A stretch of 31,315 nt of DNA from the NCBI GenBank assembly GCA_030428585.1, contig JAUIDL010000001.1, positions 1 to 31,315 on the forward strand, in the 5' to 3' direction. Made by a program: the position numbers and the translations under genes. Shown here piece by piece: positions 19,121 through 28,199 of this stretch. The DNA comes from a bacterium. GTDB lineage: Bacteria; Patescibacteriota; Saccharimonadia; Saccharimonadales; Saccharimonadaceae. The notes below the pieces were generated by a model, which was not told the origin of the DNA, made no database searches, and was given only the letters and a program-made list of their open reading frames with translations. How positions within the stretch are numbered: position 1 is the first letter of the stretch; each line of letters opens with the position of its first letter.

Positions 19121-20973
19121 TGGCCAAGCAATCCGCTGTAGATGTCGCGGCGCAACAAAAAGCGCTGGAACAAGCCGAAGTTGAACAGGCGTTCCTCAAG
19201 GGTGTCTCGACGCTCCGTGATTTGATTGCGCCAAGTAGTATCGAAATTCACGCTGACCATTTCCGCCTTGGCACGAAATATGGTCGCACATTGTATATTT
19301 ACGGCTATCCACGACAAATTTACACTGGCTGGCTTAGTCCCATCATCAACATCGACGAAGTGTTGGATGTTAGTATGTATATTTATCCGGTGGAAAGCCA
19401 AGTAGTCCTCAATAACCTGCGTAAGAAGGTGACGCAGCTCGAAGCCAGTGCCTCGATCAATAACGAAAAAGGGAAGACCCGTGACCCTGCCATCGAAGCC
19501 GCGATTAACGACGCCGAAGAACTGCGCGACCAGCTACAACTAGGAGCTGAGCGATTCTTCCGCTTTGGTTTGTATGTCACGATTTACGGTGATAGTTTAG
19601 ACGAACTAGCTTTTATTCAGAACAAGATAGAGACGATTTTTGGTCAGCAACTGGTCTTTAGCAAGGTTGCGTCGTCGCAACAAGAGCAAGGACTCAATAG
19701 TTCAATTCCGCAAATGACCGACCAGTTACAAATTCGTCGCAATATGAACACCGGGGCGATCAGTACCAGCTTCCCATTCACTAGCGCTGATCTGACTGAC
19801 AGTACCGGAATTCTCTACGGCATCAATATGCACAATAACGGCCTGGTGATTTTCGACCGCTTTAAGCTCGAGAACGCTAATATGGTCGTCTTCGCTAAGT
19901 CTGGTGCGGGTAAGTCGTTTACCGTGAAGCTCGAAGCGCTGCGCAGTATGATGCTGGGAACCGACGTTATTATCATCGACCCAGAAAACGAGTACCAAAA
20001 ACTAGCTGACGCAGTTGGCGGTAGTTATATTCGCCTCAGCCTGAACTCGAATACACGTATTAACCCGTTCGACTTACCACGTGTCATCGATAGCGACGAA
20101 GCCGATAATCCACTTCGCGCAAATCTCGTTACATTACACGGGTTATTCCGACTGATGCTGGGTGGGTCACAAATGGGACCAAACGGCGTTCCGTTAGGTG
20201 CGCTCACCCCAACCGAAGAAGCCGACCTCGACCAAGCTTTAATCGATACCTATGCGCGCGTCGGTATTACCAGCGACCCATTGACTCATAATTCGCCGCC
20301 GCCAACAATTAGTGATTTGTATGACACCTTGCTCCACATGGGTGGTACGGGGCCACAATTAGCACAGCGCCTGCGTAAATACACCTCGGGAACCTTTGCG
20401 GGTATCTTTAGTCAGCAATCTAACATTGATATTAATAACTCGATGGTTGTCTTTAATATCCGTGACCTCGAAGACGAACTGCGTCCCGTTGCCATGTACA
20501 TTGTCCTGAGCCACATCTGGAATATTACCCGCAGCGACCAGCGCAAGCGTATGTTAGTCGTGGATGAAGCCTGGCAATTGATGAAATATGATGACTCGGC
20601 CAACTTCCTGTTCAGTTTGGCAAAGCGAGCGCGTAAATACCACCTTGGCCTCACGACCATTACCCAAGATGTTGAAGACTTTATGGGAAGCAAGATGGGT
20701 CGGGCGATTGTTGCCAACAGCTCAATGCAGTTACTATTGAAGCAATCAGCTAGTGCCGTCGATGTGTTGTCTGATGTCTTTAAGTTAACTGAGGAAGAAA
20801 AGAAGCGTCTGGCCAACTTCCCGATTGGGCAAGGTTTATTCTTTGCAGGACAAAGCCATGTTCATATTCAAATTCAAGCCAGCCAAACAGAAACACAATT
20901 AATCACTACGGGACCAAATAGCCCTCAACAACAAGCGCCGCAAGGACAACTTCCTCCATCACAAGGAGTATAA
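19120..20973 (+). CDS. virB4: VirB4-family type IV secretion ATPase
   Basis: 617 aa. N-terminal region 1-240 contains DLIAPSSIEIHADHFRLGTKYGRTLYIYGYP, typical of VirB4/TraE-type proteins in Gram-positives and CPR. The ATPase domain has Walker A AKSGAGKSF (about 258-266), DVIIIDPENEYQKLA, Walker B RMLVVDEAW (Asp482, Glu483) and the ITQDVEDFM motif. The C-terminal 25 residues are Gln/Pro-rich. VirB4 powers pilus assembly and substrate transfer at the cytoplasmic membrane. Translation is coupled to the upstream gene (TAATG). The stop codon is part of a TATAAT box for the next gene. Confidence 0.96.
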   Translation: MAKQSAVDVAAQQKALEQAEVEQAFLKGVSTLRDLIAPSSIEIHADHFRLGTKYGRTLYIYGYPRQIYTGWLSPIINIDEVLDVSMYIYPVESQVVLNNLRKKVTQLEASASINNEKGKTRDPAIEAAINDAEELRDQLQLGAERFFRFGLYVTIYGDSLDELAFIQNKIETIFGQQLVFSKVASSQQEQGLNSSIPQMTDQLQIRRNMNTGAISTSFPFTSADLTDSTGILYGINMHNNGLVIFDRFKLENANMVVFAKSGAGKSFTVKLEALRSMMLGTDVIIIDPENEYQKLADAVGGSYIRLSLNSNTRINPFDLPRVIDSDEADNPLRANLVTLHGLFRLMLGGSQMGPNGVPLGALTPTEEADLDQALIDTYARVGITSDPLTHNSPPPTISDLYDTLLHMGGTGPQLAQRLRKYTSGTFAGIFSQQSNIDINNSMVVFNIRDLEDELRPVAMYIVLSHIWNITRSDQRKRMLVVDEAWQLMKYDDSANFLFSLAKRARKYHLGLTTITQDVEDFMGSKMGRAIVANSSMQLLLKQSASAVDVLSDVFKLTEEEKKRLANFPIGQGLFFAGQSHVHIQIQASQTETQLITTGPNSPQQQAPQGQLPPSQGV

Positions 20974-20974
20974 T
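20969..20974 (+). promoter_or_regulatory. Internal promoter straddling the virB4 stop codon
   Basis: Perfect TATAAT whose central TAA is the virB4 stop (20971-20973), 11 nt before ATG 20986. No strong -35. It could give separate expression of the M23 gene. Confidence 0.45.
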
Positions 20975-20985
20975 AGCGAGTAGAT

Positions 20986-23900
20986 ATGGCCGCACAAAAA
21001 TCAACATTACCGCCAGAGAGTAAAGAAGAGCAGGATAAGCTGTATAATCCTGGTGATATTGATGCGCGCGAGCGATTTGGGGATGGGTATGTATCTAGTG
21101 GCACCGACCAACTAGAGGCCTTTGCGAACGATCCAAATAATGCGTCCGAAAAAGTCGACCAAGCTGAGCAAGATATTGGCGCCGGTGGCGAAAAAGATGG
21201 ACTATATCGAAAAACCGATCAAAAATCACCCAACCAAAAGAAAAAGAAGTTCAAATCGTTCTTTCAGCGTAAATCAACCGTCGGTGGCTTGATTGCATTA
21301 CTATTAGGTGGCGTTGGGGCGTTTTCTGTTGTCTTAACCCCTGGGTTGGGTATTTTTCACATGCGTGAGGTTATGTTTAATGACCTAAACGATCAACTGG
21401 CGGCCTTTGATGTCAGCAGTGGCAGTATGTGGCGGACGAAACTAAAGGGCTTACAAGCTGGCGCGAGTGTTTGTAGTGACCTCGTTAAGATTCGTTGTCA
21501 GTACCGAACAATGAGCGAAAAAACCGCCAATAACTTTGTTAAAGAATTCGACAAAGAAGGCTATAAAGTGACGATCGAAGAGGTGTCAGAGAAACGCTAC
21601 CGCGTCACGCAGGTGGTTACTCCCGATAACGTAACCCTCAGCGACCCACAAGATCTCATGAACCGGACGGGTGAGTTAGGGGTACGAAAAGCGTTAACCC
21701 GGATTCATAGCCCAGTCTTTGCCAGCTTTTCTGATGGCGTCGCAAATAAGGTACTAAAGACCCGCTTCTTTACCTCAAAAGCCGAGAAATTAACCGGTAC
21801 CACAAAAGAAGAGTTGGATGATTCGTTGCGGCGCAATACAACCGGTGATTTGCCGGAGCAAAAGCGCGCAGTCCTAATAGATAGCGAGGGGAGAGAGTAT
21901 ATTATCGGCCCTGACGGCGAGCCTTTATATAAGGGTGAGGATGGGTATGACGAGGCACTTCGAAAATTAAACGAAAGTGGCGATGCTTTTGATAAGCGAG
22001 TTAGCGACACTGCGGCAAGTGGCGTCAAAGCAACGTCCAGTTTATTACTCGGTGCCGCCAAGGGTGTTTCAGTCCTTGGAGCGGTCGACTCGGCCTGTAC
22101 AATCTATAACTTATCACGCGCCGTTGAGGCAGCAGCAAAGGCCGCCCGAGCCATTCAGCTCGCTCAGTTCGCCATGACTTTCCACACCACCTCTGATCAA
22201 ATCCGAGCAGGGGATGGTACTGCCGAACAAGCCTCGTATCTCGGTGATATGATCACGGCGGTTGATACCCGCGAAATGATTGTCGATGAACAAAGCGCTG
22301 TGACGGGTGGTTCAAAACTTGAGGATGGCTTTGATAATGCCGAAGCGAGACCAAATCCAGACTATGGAAAATCAGGCTTTGACTCGGCTGGCTTTAAAGC
22401 AGCTGCCTATAATGAATCGAGTGTGTTATCCGCACGGTCACAACAATACATGACTGGTGGTGGGTTAACTGGGACGCTCGCTGGAGTGAACGATACAATA
22501 ACAGGCATGCTCGGCAATAACCCCGATGCCGTCAGGACGACGTGTAATGTTGTTCAGAATGTCTGGGTGCGGGTGATTGGATTAACGATTGGCGTCATTG
22601 CTGCAATTGGGTCGTTTGGTACGTTAACGGCGATTTCGATTGGTGCGTCGTTAGCGCTCAGTATGGCAGCGCCGTTCCTTGAAGCGATGTTAACTGATAT
22701 TGTGGCAGGACAAGTTATCGGTCCATCAACTGTTGGTGTCGAAGCAGGTGACGCAATATTTTCTGGTACTGGCGCGCTTCTTGGTGGAGTCGCAAATGCT
22801 CGTGGGATGAAGCCAGCAAGCACTGAAGATCTAGAGACCTATCTTGCTCGTAATAACACTGTTAAAAACGAGTATGAAATGATTGCTCGCGACGAAGCAA
22901 AAAGTACACCACTCGATGTAAACAACCAATATTCCTTCCTTGGTAGTTTAGCGCGATCAGTCGTCGTTCCGCTTACCGATGCATCGACTAGTACGTCAGC
23001 AACTATCGCATCTATTCCAAAGATTCTGCAGACATCGTTTAGCTCCATTATTCCAAGTGCTAGTGCGACTTCCGTCTATAACCCAGATCGATTTAATAAG
23101 TGTAGTGATAGTGGATATGAAGCACTAAATATCGACGCGGATATATTTTGTAATGTTCGCTATGTCTTTACAGAAGATGATTTTGCGAAATATGAAGAAG
23201 GTGGAGCGATTACCGCGACAGAAAAAACTCTCGACTTTATGCTTGATAAAAAGTATATCGACAACGATGGCCTCCCAGTCGCTGGATCATTGTATGAAAA
23301 GTTTGTGCAGTACTGTACAGAACGTCCTAATGGCTGGGGTGAAACTGGTGAGGAGCAATCAACCGACTGGACAACTGGTAAGAACTGTATGGGAACCGGT
23401 CCTGATATTAAAGAAAGTACGTTAAGCTACTTCCGCGCTTACACAATGGACTCGAGTGTTTCATATGCTATTAACGGCGAGTTACCACCGGAAAAGGGTG
23501 ACCCAACCACGGTTGTTGATAGTGGGACGGTTGTATCACCAGTTTCTCCGGCAGGGTATGTTACCTCGTATTTTGGTCCTCGATCATGTAATGGGTGTTC
23601 GACATGGCACCAAGGAACTGACTTCGTTTCACCCGATCAAAAGATTTTCGCCATCATGGACGGGGTAGTGACGCTCGCTGGTGGCGGGTTTAACAACATC
23701 GTTGTTGTCCGACACGCTGATGGTCTTCAGAGCACCTACTGGCACATGTACGACAGTGGTATTATGGTCAGCGTCGGCGATACCGTTGCTGCTGGACAGC
23801 AAATTGGTGTCATGGGTAACCAGGGGCAATCTCAGGGAACTCACCTCCATATGGAACTCGATATCGGAGAGGTTGATGATAGAGCCTACTATACCTCGAC

Positions 23901-23988
23901 GTACGAAGTAAACTCTGGTGGGTATAACCCTGGTCTCCGTATTAATCCGCTCGATTTCTTAACGAAAAACGGGGTGACGGGATTTTAG
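20986..23988 (+). CDS. Membrane protein with C-terminal M23 (LytM) peptidoglycan peptidase
   Basis: 1000 aa. Residues 1-93 are a charged cytoplasmic arm ending in a Lys-rich stretch (KKKKFKSFFQRKS). TM helix about 95-120, a ~220-residue soluble part with Cys, hydrophobic segments about 345-400 and 525-575 (probably TM), and residues about 855-995 form an M23 metallopeptidase: YFGPRS, WHQGTDF (His875, Asp879) and HLHMEL (His953, His955), all zinc ligands and catalytic residues present. M23 enzymes cut peptidoglycan cross-bridges; in type IV systems of Gram-positives such domains open the wall for the apparatus. Here target may be own or host wall. Starts 12 nt past virB4; the next gene starts 3 nt after its stop. 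Confidence 0.9.
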   Translation: MAAQKSTLPPESKEEQDKLYNPGDIDARERFGDGYVSSGTDQLEAFANDPNNASEKVDQAEQDIGAGGEKDGLYRKTDQKSPNQKKKKFKSFFQRKSTVGGLIALLLGGVGAFSVVLTPGLGIFHMREVMFNDLNDQLAAFDVSSGSMWRTKLKGLQAGASVCSDLVKIRCQYRTMSEKTANNFVKEFDKEGYKVTIEEVSEKRYRVTQVVTPDNVTLSDPQDLMNRTGELGVRKALTRIHSPVFASFSDGVANKVLKTRFFTSKAEKLTGTTKEELDDSLRRNTTGDLPEQKRAVLIDSEGREYIIGPDGEPLYKGEDGYDEALRKLNESGDAFDKRVSDTAASGVKATSSLLLGAAKGVSVLGAVDSACTIYNLSRAVEAAAKAARAIQLAQFAMTFHTTSDQIRAGDGTAEQASYLGDMITAVDTREMIVDEQSAVTGGSKLEDGFDNAEARPNPDYGKSGFDSAGFKAAAYNESSVLSARSQQYMTGGGLTGTLAGVNDTITGMLGNNPDAVRTTCNVVQNVWVRVIGLTIGVIAAIGSFGTLTAISIGASLALSMAAPFLEAMLTDIVAGQVIGPSTVGVEAGDAIFSGTGALLGGVANARGMKPASTEDLETYLARNNTVKNEYEMIARDEAKSTPLDVNNQYSFLGSLARSVVVPLTDASTSTSATIASIPKILQTSFSSIIPSASATSVYNPDRFNKCSDSGYEALNIDADIFCNVRYVFTEDDFAKYEEGGAITATEKTLDFMLDKKYIDNDGLPVAGSLYEKFVQYCTERPNGWGETGEEQSTDWTTGKNCMGTGPDIKESTLSYFRAYTMDSSVSYAINGELPPEKGDPTTVVDSGTVVSPVSPAGYVTSYFGPRSCNGCSTWHQGTDFVSPDQKIFAIMDGVVTLAGGGFNNIVVVRHADGLQSTYWHMYDSGIMVSVGDTVAAGQQIGVMGNQGQSQGTHLHMELDIGEVDDRAYYTSTYEVNSGGYNPGLRINPLDFLTKNGVTGF

Positions 23989-23991
23989 GTT

Positions 23992-25251
23992 ATGAGTCGA
24001 CTTTATAAAATAATGTCAAAAACTTCAATCTGGGTAGTCTTTGGGATTATTGTTTGCTCGAGTATTATCTCTCAGCCAGTCAGCGCACTCCTCAGTTCTG
24101 ATCCAGTTTTTCGTTCAACAAACGGAATCTTGGCATGGGATCCGTTTGATTGTGGGGTGAGTGAACGGACAATATCTGATTCATCGTCGACTCTTTCGGG
24201 CAATGATAGCCTTGAAAAAATTCTTCGATTTTATGTGAGTAAGGATTTAACACTCGAACAGGCGGCGGGAATAGCAGGAAATTACAAACAAGAGTCTGGT
24301 TACAATCCAGCGGTTATTCAAGGTGGCGCGATTGCTGACGCGAGCTATAAACCAGTAAATGGGGTTGGGTTTGGTCTCGCCCAATGGACGTGGACAAGCC
24401 GTCAAGCTCCACTAGTTGACCTTGCAAAAGAGACAAACCGACCAATTATTGATTTTGCGCTCCAACTCGATTATTCATGGCAAGAATTAACTGGTAAATA
24501 CGCTTTTGCTCTTGAGAATTTAAAGGAGACCACGACACCCGATCGAGCCGCGTATGTTTTCCACCGTGATTATGAAGGGTCCGCTGACGATGAAATTACT
24601 GTCCGTCGAGTTCGTGGTGGTAATGCTATTCAAATCTTCGAACAATACAAGGGAATTATCGCCAATTCTTCAACCGAAAATTCAGCCACCACTGTCTGTT
24701 CGGGAACTGGTGAATCACGGTATGTGAATGGGTTCACTTTTTATAACCAGTTTGATTCACAGTGGAAAGACGCGGCCTACGGTGAAAGTACAGTTGGTGA
24801 AGCAGGGGCGGGTCCGGCCGCAATGGCGATGATTATTTCAACCCTGACAACATCAGTTGCTACACCAGCAGACACCGCGGAATATGGTGCCGGTCACACG
24901 CCATCCACCTTAGTTGATGCGGGTCGTGGAGGAAGCGCTACAAATATTCACTCTGTCATTGGTAGTCATTGGAATCTCACCTATAGCTATGTTGGTAATG
25001 ATGTCGAACGAATCAACCAAGCACTCCGTAGTGATAAATTAGTCCTGGTTGCTGGATCAGGATCAAGTCCATTCACCCAGGCTGGGCACTTTATCGTTAT
25101 CCGCGCGGTGACCGAAGACGGCAAATGGTTGATCGGTGATTCAAATGGCGCAGCAGGGGAAGCGAATAATGAAAAAGAGTGGGACCCAGAAGAAATCGTC
25201 AGTAAAATGGGTACGCAAAAATATGGCTATGCATTCTCGGGGGTAAATTAA
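23992..25251 (+). CDS. Phage-tail-lysozyme-like protein with degenerate C39-like domain
   Basis: 419 aa. Signal/anchor helix about 12-33. Residues about 70-215 (LRFYVSKDLTLEQAAGIAGNYKQESGYNP..., GFGLAQWT) match the phage tail lysozyme family, with Glu in KQESG as candidate catalytic acid. Residues about 245-415 resemble a C39-like cysteine peptidase: FYNQFDSQWKDAAYG, AGAGPAAMAMIIS, AGHFIVIRAV (His366), LIGDSNG (Asp383). The catalytic Cys of the canonical GCGPT motif is Ala273 here, so the peptidase should be inactive and may serve as a binding module. Adjacent to the M23 gene with a 3-nt gap and no own Shine-Dalgarno site, it is probably coupled. Likely a VirB1-type wall lytic component. Confidence 0.85.
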   Translation: MSRLYKIMSKTSIWVVFGIIVCSSIISQPVSALLSSDPVFRSTNGILAWDPFDCGVSERTISDSSSTLSGNDSLEKILRFYVSKDLTLEQAAGIAGNYKQESGYNPAVIQGGAIADASYKPVNGVGFGLAQWTWTSRQAPLVDLAKETNRPIIDFALQLDYSWQELTGKYAFALENLKETTTPDRAAYVFHRDYEGSADDEITVRRVRGGNAIQIFEQYKGIIANSSTENSATTVCSGTGESRYVNGFTFYNQFDSQWKDAAYGESTVGEAGAGPAAMAMIISTLTTSVATPADTAEYGAGHTPSTLVDAGRGGSATNIHSVIGSHWNLTYSYVGNDVERINQALRSDKLVLVAGSGSSPFTQAGHFIVIRAVTEDGKWLIGDSNGAAGEANNEKEWDPEEIVSKMGTQKYGYAFSGVN

Positions 25252-25252
25252 T

Positions 25253-25786
25253 ATGCATTCTCGAAAGAAAATTATCTTAATCGTTGCGGTGTTTGCGGTT
25301 GTTTGTGTCGTGATGATTATTGCGGCAATCGCGTCGTTTGTGAATCGTACTTCTGAAAACCAAGGTACTGTCGGTACCCAAGAGGTGACTATTGACGAAA
25401 CAACAGGGGAATCAATTATTTCAACTGAGGGTAAAGTTGCCGAATCAGAGTTTTCAGAAGATGTTATTTTATTAGGATTTAGTGACTTGTATAGTTATGG
25501 ACTATCAACTATTCAGGTGACGAGTGTCCAGCAATTTATTGAGGCGTATGCACATGATACCGATAATCCAGTAATCACAAAGGTAAGTTTTGATAATACA
25601 TCGTCACGACAAAAAATTAACCAGAATAATGGTGAAGTTAAAATTACGAGCGAACTTGTTTTAAACGGTGACTCGTCTATTAAACGAAAGATCGAGATGA
25701 GTTACGTCGGGACACGGGATATGTTTATCGTCATAAAAGATATGTCGGGAAAAACTATCTACACATCAGCGCTCGACGCCCATTAA
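25253..25786 (+). CDS. Single-TM protein, unknown function, last gene of the secretion run
   Basis: 177 aa. One N-terminal TM helix (about 6-31), preceded by RKK, then an extracellular acidic Thr/Ser-rich linker (33-75) and a ~100-residue beta-rich domain (FSDLYSYGLSTIQVTSVQQFIEAYAHD..., SELVLNGDSSIKRKIEMSYVG). Type II or bitopic membrane topology. It starts 1 nt after the previous stop and carries GGGGG 9 nt before ATG. The stop TAA overlaps the recF stop on the other strand by 4 nt, and no terminator separates them. No family recognised; context suggests an accessory secretion-apparatus protein. Confidence 0.8.
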   Translation: MHSRKKIILIVAVFAVVCVVMIIAAIASFVNRTSENQGTVGTQEVTIDETTGESIISTEGKVAESEFSEDVILLGFSDLYSYGLSTIQVTSVQQFIEAYAHDTDNPVITKVSFDNTSSRQKINQNNGEVKITSELVLNGDSSIKRKIEMSYVGTRDMFIVIKDMSGKTIYTSALDAH

Positions 25787-26829
25787 TCGAGGGATAGGTG
25801 AGTGAATTTTTTCGCACCCGATACGATGTGGGTACTCGTCATAATAATCTGATGGGTTTTTGTCCGTTCGCTTAAGGCTTTTTGGCGCGTGACGTCCAGT
25901 TCAGAGAAGACGTCATCGAGTAGAATTAATGGTTTTAGGTTGGTAAGTTGTTCAATAATCGCTACTTCGAGAAACTTGAGCGCCAAAATAATCGTTCGAA
26001 TTTCACCCCGTGAAGCAATCGATAGGGCGGTCGCGTTATTTAGGTGAAAAATAACGTCGTGACGGTGGGGGCCGATAGTCGTGGCGCCGATGGCTTTGTC
26101 TTTTTCAAAATACAGGTGAAGTTCGGATAGAAGTTTTTGTTTAACATCACCGACGAAGGTATGAGAATAGTGCATCGACACATCGTCGTGTTTTTTGGCG
26201 ATTTCATCGTAGGCGTCGTTTAAATCTCGGTTTAATTGTTCGATAAAGGCGATGCGCTGCTCGATAATATACGCACCATGCTCGCTAAGCGTGATATCCC
26301 ACGCAAACACGTTGTTACGGGTTACGTCAGGCCGTTTCAGGAGGGTGTTTCGTTGTTTGAGGGCTCGTTCGTACTTTCTCACTGCACTGGCGTACAGCGG
26401 GTTTAACTGGCTAATAAATCGGTCGATAAATTGGCGACGTCTGGTTGGTGAACCGTTTAAGAGGCGGAGGTCTTCCGGTTCAAATAACACGACGGGGTAT
26501 TTATCTTTCAGTGCCAGCCGGCCGCTATTTTTTCCATCGAGTTCGAATTGTTTCCGTTTTGTCGTGCGGGTTGGATCAAAGGTAATGGAGCGTTTATTTT
26601 TCTCCCCATCGACGGTGTCGATACGCCACCACGGTGCGTTTTGGCGAAGAATGTCGCCATCTGAGCCTTTAAATGACGTTCCTTGGAGCGCCAGATACAC
26701 CGCTTCGAGGAGTGACGTCTTTCCACTACCGTTAGGGCCTGTAATTACTGTCACGCCGTCACTAATCGAAATCGTCTGGTCGGTGTGTGAACGAACGTTC
26801 TGAACTCGAAGTGACGTAATCACACTCAT
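25783..26829 (-). CDS. recF: DNA replication and repair protein RecF
   Basis: 348 aa, typical RecF length. Walker A GPNGSGKT (31-38), the family FEPEDLRLLNGSPTRRRQFID block (about 116-136), signature SRGEIRTIILALK and Walker B LILLDDVFSELD near the C-terminus. RecF is an SMC-like ATPase that loads RecA at gaps with RecR/RecO. Its ATG lies 4 nt beyond the dnaN stop, in the conserved dnaA-dnaN-recF order. The 3' end converges with the secretion run. Confidence 0.97.
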   Translation of the reverse strand: MSVITSLRVQNVRSHTDQTISISDGVTVITGPNGSGKTSLLEAVYLALQGTSFKGSDGDILRQNAPWWRIDTVDGEKNKRSITFDPTRTTKRKQFELDGKNSGRLALKDKYPVVLFEPEDLRLLNGSPTRRRQFIDRFISQLNPLYASAVRKYERALKQRNTLLKRPDVTRNNVFAWDITLSEHGAYIIEQRIAFIEQLNRDLNDAYDEIAKKHDDVSMHYSHTFVGDVKQKLLSELHLYFEKDKAIGATTIGPHRHDVIFHLNNATALSIASRGEIRTIILALKFLEVAIIEQLTNLKPLILLDDVFSELDVTRQKALSERTKTHQIIMTSTHIVSGAKKFTHLSLD

Positions 26830-26833
26830 CGCG

Positions 26834-27934
26834 CTAGCTCTTGAGTGGCATAATCACGTGATAATAGTTGGTGTCTTTTTTGGTTGATTTCAGAATACAC
26901 GGTGATAGCTTGCCACTAAAGCTAAATTCAAGCGTGTCAGTATCGAGGACAGACAAAGCTTCTGAAAGATAGCGAGAGTTGAGTGTAATACTGCCATCAC
27001 CGGTAATTTTCGCTTCGAGTTCAGAGGTGTTTTCACCAAGCTCTGAGGCAACCGAGTGGAGTGAAACGGTGTTTTTGTCTGGATCAACCGTCACGACGAC
27101 ACTCCCACCAGATTCACGGGCAAACAGGCCGGCGATTTTCGTTACGCGAACGAATTCTTGTTTATCCACGGTCGCTTTCGTGTCTGACTTCGCTGGGATC
27201 AGCTGGCGATAATCAGGGAAGTTACCATCAACCAGGCGACTAATAATCTCGGCTTCATTGATGCGGAACCGCACCTGAGTTTCATCAAAAAGGATATCGA
27301 CTTCTTCAGCTGTTTCATTAATATTTCGGAGGACCTCTTGAAGAGTTTGTACAGGTATAATCGCCGATACGTCACTCTTTGTTTCAACTAGTCGTCGTTC
27401 AGATAGTCGGTAGCCATCTGTTGCCGCTAGAAAGAGGTTACCTTCGTGTGAATGCCAGTATACACCAGTCAGAACAGGTCGTGTCGAGTCGTTACTGGCG
27501 GTAATGATGGTTTGCGATACGGCTTGTTTGAAATCTTCAATCCCAATCGAGTAGCTGATCGATGATTCCTCGTTAATCGTCGGAAGTTCAGGGAAGTCGT
27601 CAGCGATAACACCGTTAATAATCGAATTAAAGTGTCCTGACGATATATGAAGGTTGTCGTTCGTGACTTTTAAGTCGATTGAGCCTTTTGGAAGGCTGCC
27701 GACAAATTCAGTAATTAATCGAGCGGGGATGGTGATAGCACCAGGTTTGGCGATTTTTGCACCAATGTACTGTGTGGTGGCGATTTCGAGGTTTGTTGCT
27801 GCGACCAGCAGTCTTTTTCCGTCTGTGCGGAGCAAGATATTATTCAGGATCGGCAGACCAGCTTTATTAGTCGCAACTCGACCAACCGCACTAAGGGCTC
27901 GTGAGAAGTTTTCTTGGGTAACGGTGAGCTCCAT
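26834..27934 (-). CDS. dnaN: DNA polymerase III sliding clamp, beta subunit
   Basis: 366 aa, normal length for the three-domain clamp. Blocks: MELTVTQENFSRALSAVGRVA at the N-terminus, ISSGHFNSIINGVIADDFPELP, ATDGYRLSERR (about 172-182) and the terminal YYHVIMPLKS. The ring-shaped dimer tethers the polymerase to DNA. A GAAAGGA stands 8 nt before ATG 27934. It lies downstream of dnaA with a 265-nt gap that holds DnaA boxes. Confidence 0.97.
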   Translation of the reverse strand: MELTVTQENFSRALSAVGRVATNKAGLPILNNILLRTDGKRLLVAATNLEIATTQYIGAKIAKPGAITIPARLITEFVGSLPKGSIDLKVTNDNLHISSGHFNSIINGVIADDFPELPTINEESSISYSIGIEDFKQAVSQTIITASNDSTRPVLTGVYWHSHEGNLFLAATDGYRLSERRLVETKSDVSAIIPVQTLQEVLRNINETAEEVDILFDETQVRFRINEAEIISRLVDGNFPDYRQLIPAKSDTKATVDKQEFVRVTKIAGLFARESGGSVVVTVDPDKNTVSLHSVASELGENTSELEAKITGDGSITLNSRYLSEALSVLDTDTLEFSFSGKLSPCILKSTKKDTNYYHVIMPLKS

Positions 27935-28199
27935 TATATTAATCCTTTCTTAAATTTCTTTCGTTCTCTTAATAGTAGGGTATGTGGATAGTGTGAATAA
28001 CTGGGTGTGTAACAGATATAAATGAGCAAATATTGATGTGAATAACTGTGTCAGTTCCTTGGGTATAACGACGGGGATAATGAAATTGTTATTAACAACC
28101 TGGCGCAACGACACGATAGTTTTTAGGATACTTGTGTATAACGACCCACAGGTTTGCTGGGTGTTTATACGAGCTTTGTACACATTTTTTACCCAGGCT
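27935..28199. other. oriC: Origin region, dnaA-dnaN part (DnaA-box cluster)
   Basis: 265 gene-free nt. DnaA-box-like sites (reverse of TTATCCACA): TGTGGATAG 27983-27991, TGTGAATAA 27992-28000 and 28037-28045, TGTGTATAA 28133-28141, all in one orientation, plus the weaker TTGTACACA at 28176-28184. The palindrome TTGTTA-T-TAACAA lies near 28086-28098. The position is as in Bacillus, where the downstream origin part lies between dnaA and dnaN. Confidence 0.65.

Noticed and set aside
18251..20973. The TraC-like and VirB4 genes as one frameshifted gene
   Set aside because: The VirB4 protein has its own ~240-residue N-terminal region, and the TAATG overlap is a usual coupling arrangement.
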